From assembly GCA_017420605.1 (NCBI GenBank), contig JAFOIS010000155.1, positions 1-6,468 of the forward strand: 6,468 nt of DNA, given 5' to 3'. Shown piece by piece: positions 1 through 5,571 of the stretch. The translations under genes were made by a program, and so were the position numbers. Source of the DNA: Lachnospiraceae bacterium (GTDB lineage: Bacteria > Bacillota > Clostridia > Lachnospirales > Lachnospiraceae). The notes under the pieces were generated by a model. It was not told the DNA's origin. It did no database searches and saw nothing but the letters and a program-made list of their open reading frames with translations. Numbering within the stretch: the stretch's first letter is position 1; each line of letters opens with the position of its first letter.

Positions 1-1
1 A

Positions 2-961
2 AGAAACCTTGATGTGGCGGCCGCGCCTGCCTTTCTGGAGACGCCCCGCGGCAGTTTCGGCGTGATCGGCGTTGTCTCGACCATGATGAACCCGGCCGCG
101 ATGGCCGGACGGCAGTCTAGGCGTGTCCCGGGAAGACCCGGCGTCAACGGGCTTCGCGTCTCGGACAGCGTTGTGGTCACGCCGGAGGAATTCGACGTCC
201 TGGACCGCATTATCCGCAAAAGCAAAATGAACGGCCAGTGGGACATCTCCCGCGCGGAGGGCTTCCGTCCGCCGCTGCCGGAAGGCACGCTCAATTTCCG
301 CGAGACGTCCGTCGAAAAGGGAGAGGAGACCAGATACGTCACCCATCCCAATGAAAAGGATATGCAGCGGATCGAGCGGAACATCATTTCCGCAAGGTCA
401 CAGTGCGACTGCGTGCTTGTGACGATGCATTCGCATGAAGTCGGTCTCGACGACAAGGAACTGCCGGCGGATTTTTATATCGAGTTCGCGCACCGCTGCA
501 TCGACGCGGGCGCATCCGCCGTCATCGGCCACGGGCCGCACATTCTCCGGCGGGTGGAGATGTATAAGGGCAGGCCGATCTTCTACTGCCTCGGAAACTT
601 CGTGTTCCAGGAAGAAGCGCAGGAGTCGTATCCGGAGGATATGTACGAAAAGTACGGTGTGACTTCCGATACGACGATCGAAGAACTGGCGCTCCTCCGT
701 ACAGATCACCACAGGCGGGGGCTTCTCATGAATCCGAAGGTGCTCGAAGCGGTGATCCCGTACGTCGAGCTGGAAAATGACGAAGTGAAAAAGATCGAGC
801 TGTATCCCGTCTCGCTCGGTGCGGAACTGGAATACTGGCAGATGGGGCTGCCGAGGCCCGGCTTCGGGCGGGGGATCCTGGAACGCCTGAATGCGCTGAG
901 CGTGCCGTACGGCACTGAGATCCGTATCCGTAAGGATGGTATCGGCGAGATCGTGCTGTGA
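2..961 (+). CDS. CapA-family protein, C-terminal part (5' end outside window)
   Basis: This is the C-terminal portion of a CapA/PgsA-type protein, a family in the metallophosphatase superfamily linked to poly-gamma-glutamate capsule synthesis and often found as uncharacterised surface-associated paralogues. The frame is open to the left edge. A GTG at 14 is preceded in frame by Arg-Asn-Leu-Asp, so it is an internal Val and not the start, and the N-terminal metal-binding part is missing. Counting that GTG as residue 1, the family pattern is clear: a PRGSFGVIGV strand (11-20), GRPGVNGLR (40-48), VTMHSHEVG (136-144), GHGPH (172-176) and YKGRPIFYCLGNFVFQ (184-199). The last two are hallmarks of the CapA C-terminal half. 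The frame ends with TGA at 959-961. The next gene starts 84 nt downstream on the same strand. The family call is firm. A role in polyglutamate synthesis is not shown, because no pgsB/pgsC-like genes are in view. Confidence 0.88.
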   Translation, partial: RNLDVAAAPAFLETPRGSFGVIGVVSTMMNPAAMAGRQSRRVPGRPGVNGLRVSDSVVVTPEEFDVLDRIIRKSKMNGQWDISRAEGFRPPLPEGTLNFRETSVEKGEETRYVTHPNEKDMQRIERNIISARSQCDCVLVTMHSHEVGLDDKELPADFYIEFAHRCIDAGASAVIGHGPHILRRVEMYKGRPIFYCLGNFVFQEEAQESYPEDMYEKYGVTSDTTIEELALLRTDHHRRGLLMNPKVLEAVIPYVELENDEVKKIELYPVSLGAELEYWQMGLPRPGFGRGILERLNALSVPYGTEIRIRKDGIGEIVL

Positions 962-1045
962 AAGAACTTACGCGGACAGCTGACCGCAGATTCATCCGGG
1001 TCAGTATCCGCCGGACCTGTTTATACTGAATGAAAGGGGTGCACC

Positions 1046-1540
1046 ATGGTATTCAAAGAACAATTCAAGGTAATGTCCAACGACAAGACCGTGACGTTCC
1101 ACGACGTAACGGACAAGGTAAAAGAGATCGCCGCAAAGTCCGGCATTAAAAACGGCATCGTCGTGGTCTATTCGCACCATACGACCTGCTCGGTCATCAC
1201 GCAGGAATGCGCGTTCGATATGTCCATGACGGGGCTCGAGACCCTGCAGCAGGATCTTGTCGACGTATTCGAAGAAGTCGTGCCGACCTGCAGAAGAGAA
1301 GGCATGTACCTGCATCCGGGTCCAAAGGCGCTCGCGTTCGCGGCTTCCGTCGGCGAGGATGCCAGAGGCTGCCATAATACCGACGCGCACCTCATTTCCT
1401 CGATCATCGGCCGTTCCGTGACGATCGTCATGATCGACGGAGAATGCGACCTCGGTGAATTCGGACACGTCCACTTTATCGACTGGGATAAGACCCGCGG
1501 CCGCGGCCGTACGGTCGACGTCATGGTGATCGGAGAATAA
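1046..1540 (+). CDS. YjbQ-family (UPF0047) protein
   Basis: A 164-residue protein of the YjbQ/UPF0047 family, small soluble proteins. E. coli YjbQ showed low thiamine-phosphate synthase activity in a complementation screen, but the physiological role of the family is unsettled. Visible motifs are HHTTCSVITQE (44-54, the conserved His-Thr-Thr), HNTDAH (110-115, the conserved Asn/Asp..Ala-His) and a C-terminal part with DGECDLGEF (131-139), TRGRGR (150-155) and VDVMVIGE. The start at 1046 is supported by AAAGGGG seven to eight bases upstream and by the fit of the N-terminus to the family (strand, then VTDKVKEIAAKSGIKNG). It is longer than the usual 130-140 residues. The extra length lies mostly between the two His motifs (about residues 55-105). 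The usual Gly-Thr-Trp-Gln near the C-terminus reads Gly-Glu-Phe-Gly (137-140). The acetokinase-family gene follows after 11 nt. Family membership is secure; the substrate is unknown. Confidence 0.9.
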   Translation: MVFKEQFKVMSNDKTVTFHDVTDKVKEIAAKSGIKNGIVVVYSHHTTCSVITQECAFDMSMTGLETLQQDLVDVFEEVVPTCRREGMYLHPGPKALAFAASVGEDARGCHNTDAHLISSIIGRSVTIVMIDGECDLGEFGHVHFIDWDKTRGRGRTVDVMVIGE

Positions 1541-1551
1541 AGTATCGAAGA

Positions 1552-2790
1552 ATGAAAGTACTGGTATGCAACGCGGGGAGCACGTCTCTCAAGTGTAAAT
1601 TATACGATATGCCCGGCGATACGGTGCTTGCGCAGTGCGGGATCGAACGGGTCGGCTCGGAAAACGACGCGCTGTTCCATTACAGAAACAACCTGACCGG
1701 AAAGCGGAAAGAGCTTTCCGGTCTTTCCATGCCGGATTACAAGGCGGGCGTACGGCTTTTCCTTGATACGCTGACCGGGGCAGACACGAAGGAGCCGGTG
1801 CGGACACCGGAAGAGGGCGGCAGTGCGGACGGCCTTTCGGTCCTGCATTCTGTTTCCGAGGTTGAACGGGTCGGTTTCAAGACGACGCTCTCGAAGGGCC
1901 ATTTCGGCGTTCACGAGCTGAACGAAGAGACGCTGCAGGGAATGCGGGACTGGTACGCCCTGACGCCGGTCCATACGAAAGCCTATCTTTCGGCGATCGA
2001 GGTGCTGCGCGCCTTTCTGCCGGACGCGCTTTTTGTCGGCGTTTTCGAGACCGGTTTCCATGAAACGATCCCCCTTGAGCGGCGTCTTTTCGGCGTACCT
2101 TATGAGTGGCACGAAAAGTACGGTCTTATGCGCCTCGGATACCACGGCGCCTCGCACGGGTATATCGCCGACGTATTGAATGAAAAGGGCAGACATTACA
2201 GAGCCATAAGCTGCCATCTCGGCGGCAGCGGCTCGGTGTGCGCGATCAAAGATGGGAAGAGTATCGACGTAAGCTTCGGCATGTCGCTTGAATCCGGCCT
2301 GATCCACAATAACCGCGTCGGAGACATCGACGGCAGCATCTGGGACTTCCTCCGCGGCGAGGGACTTTCCGAAGAAGAAATCCGCGACGGTTTCCGGAAA
2401 AAGGGCGGACTCCTCGGTATTTCGGGGGTCAGCAACGACCTCAGGTATGTGATCGCGGCGGCGGATCAGGGAAATGAGCGGGCGCGCCTTGCCGTTGACG
2501 TTTACGTGAGCGGCATCGTACATTATATCGGCGCGTTCTATCCGGATCTCGGGGGACTCGATTATCTCGTTTTTACCGCCGGGATCGGCGAGCATTCAGA
2601 CCGGATCCGCGCCATGGTCTGCGAAAGATTGGCGGCGCTCGGCGTAAAACTCGATCCGGAAAAGAACCGGAATGCGTCCGGCGAAGCGGAGATCTCCGCG
2701 CCGGACTCCAAAGTACGCGTCTTTGTGATCCCGACGGATGAAGAACTCGGGATCGCGCGCCGGACCTATGCATTTGACAGGAGAAAATGA
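1552..2790 (+). CDS. Acetate-kinase-family (acetokinase) protein, divergent active site
   Basis: A 412-residue member of the acetokinase family (ASKHA fold), about the usual length. Classical members phosphorylate acetate or propionate with ATP. Recognisable blocks are the N-terminal NAGSTSLK (7-14), VFETGFHETIP (164-174), GYHGASH (196-202), CHLGGSGS (221-228), NNRVGDID (253-260), SGVSNDLR (291-298), FTAGIGEH (341-348) and PTDEELGIA (394-402). By eye alignment to the Methanosarcina enzyme, Asn7, His123, His180, His208, Arg241, Asp283/Arg285 and Glu384 have counterparts (N7, H141, H198, H222, R255, D296/R298, E397). Arg91 appears as Lys110, catalytic Asp148 as Glu166 and Asn211 as Gly225, and the usual VGHRVVHGG reads VGFKTTLSKG (107-116). 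I recall similar divergent acetokinase paralogues in Clostridia, so this may be a clade trait rather than decay. No phosphotransacetylase gene is adjacent. Only a weak ribosome site precedes ATG 1552, 11 nt after yjbQ, which suggests translational coupling. Confidence 0.85.
   Translation: MKVLVCNAGSTSLKCKLYDMPGDTVLAQCGIERVGSENDALFHYRNNLTGKRKELSGLSMPDYKAGVRLFLDTLTGADTKEPVRTPEEGGSADGLSVLHSVSEVERVGFKTTLSKGHFGVHELNEETLQGMRDWYALTPVHTKAYLSAIEVLRAFLPDALFVGVFETGFHETIPLERRLFGVPYEWHEKYGLMRLGYHGASHGYIADVLNEKGRHYRAISCHLGGSGSVCAIKDGKSIDVSFGMSLESGLIHNNRVGDIDGSIWDFLRGEGLSEEEIRDGFRKKGGLLGISGVSNDLRYVIAAADQGNERARLAVDVYVSGIVHYIGAFYPDLGGLDYLVFTAGIGEHSDRIRAMVCERLAALGVKLDPEKNRNASGEAEISAPDSKVRVFVIPTDEELGIARRTYAFDRRK
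2779..2783 (+). promoter_or_regulatory. Ribosome binding site of the glycosyltransferase gene
   Basis: AGGAG lies eight bases before ATG 2792 and inside the last codons of the acetokinase-family gene. It decides the start: the in-frame ATG at 2738 would add 18 residues (Met-Lys-Asn-Ser-Gly...) that do not resemble a GT4 N-terminus. Starting at 2792 gives MKAALFNESFPPVIDGVSN, the expected first strand and glycine loop. Confidence 0.85.
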
Positions 2791-2791
2791 C

Positions 2792-4474
2792 ATGAAAGCA
2801 GCGCTGTTTAACGAATCCTTTCCGCCCGTCATCGACGGTGTATCGAACGTTGTCCTGAATTACGCGGATATCCTCAGCCGTACGCCGGGGACGGAAGCTG
2901 TGGTCGCAACGCCGAGATATCCGGATACCGATTACGGAAAGTACCCGTTCGGCGTTGTTCCCTACCGGAGCATGGCGGCTTCGGAACTTACGGGCGGTTA
3001 CCGGACCGGGAATCCGTTCGATATGGAAGCGCTCACGCAGCTCGTATCCTTTAAGCCGGATATCCTGCACGCGCATTCTCCGGCGACGGCGGTGCTTATG
3101 GCCAGGATCGTCCGGCAGGCCGCGGACGCGCCGCTCGTCTATACCTACCATACCAAATACGATATCGACATCGCCAGGACCGTCAAAGGAGAGCTTCTGC
3201 AGAAGGAAGCGATCCGCGCCCTGGTGGAAAACGTCTCCGCCTGCGATGAAGTCTGGGCCGTCAGCCGCGGCGCCGGCGACAACCTGCGCTCCCTGGGATA
3301 CGAGGGAAACGTCCGCGTCATGGCGAACGGCGTGGATTTCCCGAAGGGAGAGGCGGACCCGGAACTTGTGCGGGAAGTCACAAAGGACTTCGATCTTCCG
3401 GAAGGCGTCTTTGTCTTCCTCTTTGTCGGGCGTCTCGTGAATTACAAAGGCCTGCCGCTCATTCTGGACGCCCTGCGTCTTCTGTCGGATGACGGAGAAG
3501 ATTTCCGCATGGTCTTCGTCGGGAACGGAGACGATGCCGCATCGCTTAAGGAAACGGCGCTTTCCTACGGGTTCCGGGTCGACGCAAAGCGGCCGGACGG
3601 TGTGATCGAGCATCTCGGAACGGCGTCTTCACGGAGCGGGAAGATCATCTTCGCCGGCGCGGAACGCGACAGGACGAAGCTTCGCGCCTGGAATACGAGA
3701 GCGGATCTATTCTTATTCCCGTCCACCTTTGACACGAACGGCCTTGTCGTCCGGGAGGCGGCTGCCTGCGCGCTGCCAAGCGTCCTTGTACGGGGCTCCT
3801 GCGCGGCAGAAGGCGTCGCGGACGGCAGAAACGGGTATCTTATTGCGGAAAACGCGGAATCCATGCACCAGCTTCTCCGGGAACTCGTCAGTGACAGAGA
3901 GGCAGTGCACAAGGCCGGACAGCACGCGATGGGAGAACTGTATATGTCCTGGGAGACGTGCGTCGCCAACGCGCGCGACCGTTATGAGGCCGTCATCGAA
4001 CTGAAAAAATCCGGCGCGTTTGCGGGACACAAAAAGGTCGCCGCAGACTATTTCCTCGGCTTCACTTCGGATCTGACGAAGCAGTATCTGAACGTGATCG
4101 ACCGGAGCCGCACCTTCGTCGACGGCATGCAGGGCAACGCGCACGAGATCGCGCAGGGTACACGGAATCTTACCCGCGGCGTGCAGGAGACCGCGCAGGG
4201 GATCGCCAGGGGCGTACAGGAAAGCACGCAGGAGATCGCGCGCGGGGTACAGGAGACCGCCCAGAACCTGGCGAAGGGCGTGCAGGAGACTGCACAGGGA
4301 ATTGCCCGGGATATGCAGGATATCGCCGTCGGAGAAGCGGAACGCCGTATCCGCGAATCGCAGGAATTCCACAGAAACCTCCTGGACATGCACGAAAGCC
4401 GCGCACAGGCGGAGGAAAACGTCAGAGAATTCCGGCAGATGCTGGAACGCCTGAAGAACCTCCTGATTTCATGA
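2792..4474 (+). CDS. GT4 glycosyltransferase with hendecad-repeat C-terminal tail
   Basis: A 560-residue protein. Residues 1 to about 405 form a GT-B fold, family GT4, retaining glycosyltransferase. FNESFPPVIDGVSNVV (6-21) is the acceptor-side first strand and glycine loop. DILHAHSP (90-97) and YTYHTKYD (117-124) resemble the YHTMYEDY-type motif of diacylglycerol glucosyltransferase-like GT4 enzymes. FVGRLVNYKG (211-220) supplies the donor-phosphate Arg214 and Lys219. FDTNGLVVREAAA (313-325) is the EX7E motif, with Asp314 at the first acidic position and Glu322 at the second. A segment at about 262-284 looks inserted before the KIIFAG strand. Residues about 410-560 are not part of a normal GT4: a charged linker, four 11-residue repeats (463-506) and a Glu/Arg-rich helix ending in LERLKNLLIS. 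No signal peptide or membrane segment is seen. The gene starts 1 nt after the preceding stop. A nucleotide-sugar donor and a lipid or envelope acceptor are inferences. Confidence 0.88.
   Translation: MKAALFNESFPPVIDGVSNVVLNYADILSRTPGTEAVVATPRYPDTDYGKYPFGVVPYRSMAASELTGGYRTGNPFDMEALTQLVSFKPDILHAHSPATAVLMARIVRQAADAPLVYTYHTKYDIDIARTVKGELLQKEAIRALVENVSACDEVWAVSRGAGDNLRSLGYEGNVRVMANGVDFPKGEADPELVREVTKDFDLPEGVFVFLFVGRLVNYKGLPLILDALRLLSDDGEDFRMVFVGNGDDAASLKETALSYGFRVDAKRPDGVIEHLGTASSRSGKIIFAGAERDRTKLRAWNTRADLFLFPSTFDTNGLVVREAAACALPSVLVRGSCAAEGVADGRNGYLIAENAESMHQLLRELVSDREAVHKAGQHAMGELYMSWETCVANARDRYEAVIELKKSGAFAGHKKVAADYFLGFTSDLTKQYLNVIDRSRTFVDGMQGNAHEIAQGTRNLTRGVQETAQGIARGVQESTQEIARGVQETAQNLAKGVQETAQGIARDMQDIAVGEAERRIRESQEFHRNLLDMHESRAQAEENVREFRQMLERLKNLLIS
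4178..4309 (+). repeat. Four tandem 33-bp units encoding 11-residue helical repeats
   Basis: Four consecutive in-frame 33-bp units begin at 4178, 4211, 4244 and 4277. They encode GVQETAQGIAR, GVQESTQEIAR, GVQETAQNLAK and GVQETAQGIAR. A degenerate copy (GMQGNAHEIAQ, from 4124) and a shortened seven-residue unit (GTRNLTR) come just before them. Synonymous differences between units (GGC/GGG, GTG/GTA, GCG/GCC/GCA) show that the protein repeat is kept while the DNA has drifted. Val at position 2, Ala/Thr at 6 and Ile/Leu at 9 give 4-3-4 hydrophobic spacing, as in hendecad helices. Confidence 0.9.
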
Positions 4475-4476
4475 TT

Positions 4477-4504
4477 TTTTCACAAAAGTATGATATGGTA
4501 GGAT
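4477..4504 (+). promoter_or_regulatory. Putative sigma-A-type promoter of the Bax-inhibitor-1 family gene
   Basis: An AT-rich stretch directly after the glycosyltransferase stop contrasts with the GC-rich surroundings. A possible -35 element TTTTCA (4477-4482) and -10 element TAGGAT (4499-4504) are 16 bases apart, each matching four of six consensus positions. TATGAT at 4489-4494 is an alternative -10 without a good -35. This is inferred from sequence only. Read-through from the upstream operon is also possible, since I see no terminator after the glycosyltransferase. Confidence 0.4.
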
Positions 4505-4517
4505 CGTAAGAAGAAAA

Positions 4518-4533
4518 GCGCCGACGGCGGCGC
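4518..4533 (+). promoter_or_regulatory. Small stem-loop in the 5' leader
   Basis: GCGCCG (4518-4523) pairs with CGGCGC (4528-4533) around a four-base ACGG loop. No U-tract follows, so it is not an intrinsic terminator. It ends about 11 bases before the AAAGGAG ribosome site (4545-4551) and could affect mRNA stability or translation initiation. It could also be chance in GC-rich DNA. Confidence 0.4.
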
Positions 4534-4558
4534 AGGACGTATAGAAAGGAGTTTCGAT

Positions 4559-5413
4559 ATGGCACAGCAGATCAATATGAACGATATGAACAACGAATAC
4601 GGCAGCAGCCCGCAGAGCTCGATGAACCGGTATCCGCAGACCCGGCAGAACACAGGCTATCCGCAGGGACAGGGATACTACGTCGATCCGCAGAGCGGCG
4701 CGGTGCGGAGCAACCCGTTCGAGACGGCCATGCAGCCGGCGGAGTCGCTGAGCACCTATATCGCGAAGACGTATCTCTGGATGTTTGCCGGCCTGCTCCT
4801 TACCTTTTTCGTCGCGCTTGGCATGAACCTCACCGGCATGACCTACCGGCTCCTTACGAGCGGCGGCTACGCGGTCCTCATTGCCGTGACGATCGCCGAA
4901 TTTGTCTGCGTCATCACGATGTCGGCGGCGATCCGGAAGATCTCCGCGGGCGTGGCGGGCATATTCTTCTTTGTCTACGCGGCGCTGACCGGCGTGACCT
5001 TCTCGATCTATTTCGCGCTCTTTGATCTTGACATTCTGATCGCGTCTTTCGGCGCGACGGCGCTGTTCTTCGGAGGAATGGCGGCGGTGAGCCTCATTTT
5101 CAAGATGCAGCTGGATACCATCCGGCCGTTCCTATTCGGCGGACTGATCCTCCTCATCGTGTTCGGACTCCTGTCGCTGATCTTCAACCTCGGCGCGTTC
5201 AATACGGTCATCTGCTACATCGGCATCGCCGTTTTTCTCGGCTACACGGCGTATGATACGTCGAAGATCCGCGCAAATTACGCAATGTACGCCGGAAATA
5301 CGGAACTTTTGAAAAAGGCTTCCGTCTTCTCGGCACTGCAGCTCTACCTTGATTTCGTGAACCTCTTCCTGTACATTCTCCGGATCCTTTCCAGGAACCG
5401 CAGCAGGAACTGA
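4559..5413 (+). CDS. Bax inhibitor-1/YccA family membrane protein
   Basis: A 284-residue integral membrane protein of the BI-1/YccA (UPF0005, TMBIM-like) family. The Bacillus homologue YetJ is a pH-sensitive calcium-leak channel. About seven membrane segments are visible (near 71-91, 103-123, 130-150, 158-181, 191-211, 214-231 and 256-276). The family signature is at the end, ALQLYLDFVNLFLYILRIL (259-277). Asp233 in AYDTSK and Asp265 in YLDFVN match the positions of the paired aspartates that act as pH sensor in YetJ. The first 60 residues are an extra hydrophilic, Gln/Asn/Met/Tyr/Pro-rich extension (RYPQ, YPQGQGYY), probably disordered and cytoplasmic. AAAGGAG (4545-4551) lies seven bases before ATG 4559. 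A promoter-like stretch precedes the gene and a terminator follows it, so it may be its own transcription unit. Channel activity is inferred from the family. Confidence 0.92.
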   Translation: MAQQINMNDMNNEYGSSPQSSMNRYPQTRQNTGYPQGQGYYVDPQSGAVRSNPFETAMQPAESLSTYIAKTYLWMFAGLLLTFFVALGMNLTGMTYRLLTSGGYAVLIAVTIAEFVCVITMSAAIRKISAGVAGIFFFVYAALTGVTFSIYFALFDLDILIASFGATALFFGGMAAVSLIFKMQLDTIRPFLFGGLILLIVFGLLSLIFNLGAFNTVICYIGIAVFLGYTAYDTSKIRANYAMYAGNTELLKKASVFSALQLYLDFVNLFLYILRILSRNRSRN

Positions 5414-5460
5414 CAGGCAGCGGAAAAGAAAGATTGATCCGTACAGAAAACGTCCCATAG

Positions 5461-5510
5461 AAAAAACAATCATAAAAGGCCCCGCCGGTAAGGCGGGACC
5501 TTATTGTTTT
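5461..5510. terminator. Bidirectional intrinsic terminator between convergent genes
   Basis: CCCGCC (5481-5486) pairs with GGCGGG (5492-5497) around a five-base GGTAA loop. After one C-A mismatch the stem continues with AAGG (5476-5479) against CCTT (5499-5502). On the plus strand it runs into TTATTGTTTT (5501-5510). On the minus strand it runs into TTTTATGATTGTTTTTT (5477 down to 5461). It therefore fits as terminator for both the Bax-inhibitor-1 family gene and the convergent minus-strand gene. Confidence 0.88.
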
Positions 5511-5571
5511 CAGGACTTGACTGATTATTGACCGATGCTGCTGGAGTTCCTTCACAGCCGCAAAGGCGCGT

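Noticed and set aside
14..16. GTG as start codon of the CapA-family gene
   Set aside because: The frame continues upstream to the window edge, with residues that fit the family, and the conserved N-terminal half of CapA proteins is missing. The true start is outside.
1022..1027. TATACT as a -10 box before the YjbQ-family gene
   Set aside because: It has no acceptable -35 at 16-18 bases, and a transcript from it would begin inside the ribosome binding site.
1001..1474. Minus-strand open frame opposite the YjbQ-family gene
   Set aside because: It is a shadow of the YjbQ coding frame; the plus-strand gene has both motifs and a ribosome site.
1600..2595. Long minus-strand open frame (331 codons) opposite the acetokinase-like gene
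   Set aside because: It lies antisense to a gene with clear family motifs. Such frames are common in GC-rich DNA, and its translation is Arg/His-rich with no recognisable domain.
2573..3613. Minus-strand open frame (346 codons) across the acetokinase-like/glycosyltransferase junction
   Set aside because: It is antisense to two well-supported genes, has no recognisable motif and has a composition typical of a shadow frame.
4475..4480. T-run after the glycosyltransferase stop as an intrinsic terminator
   Set aside because: No GC-rich hairpin precedes it; it is better explained as part of the AT-rich promoter-like stretch.
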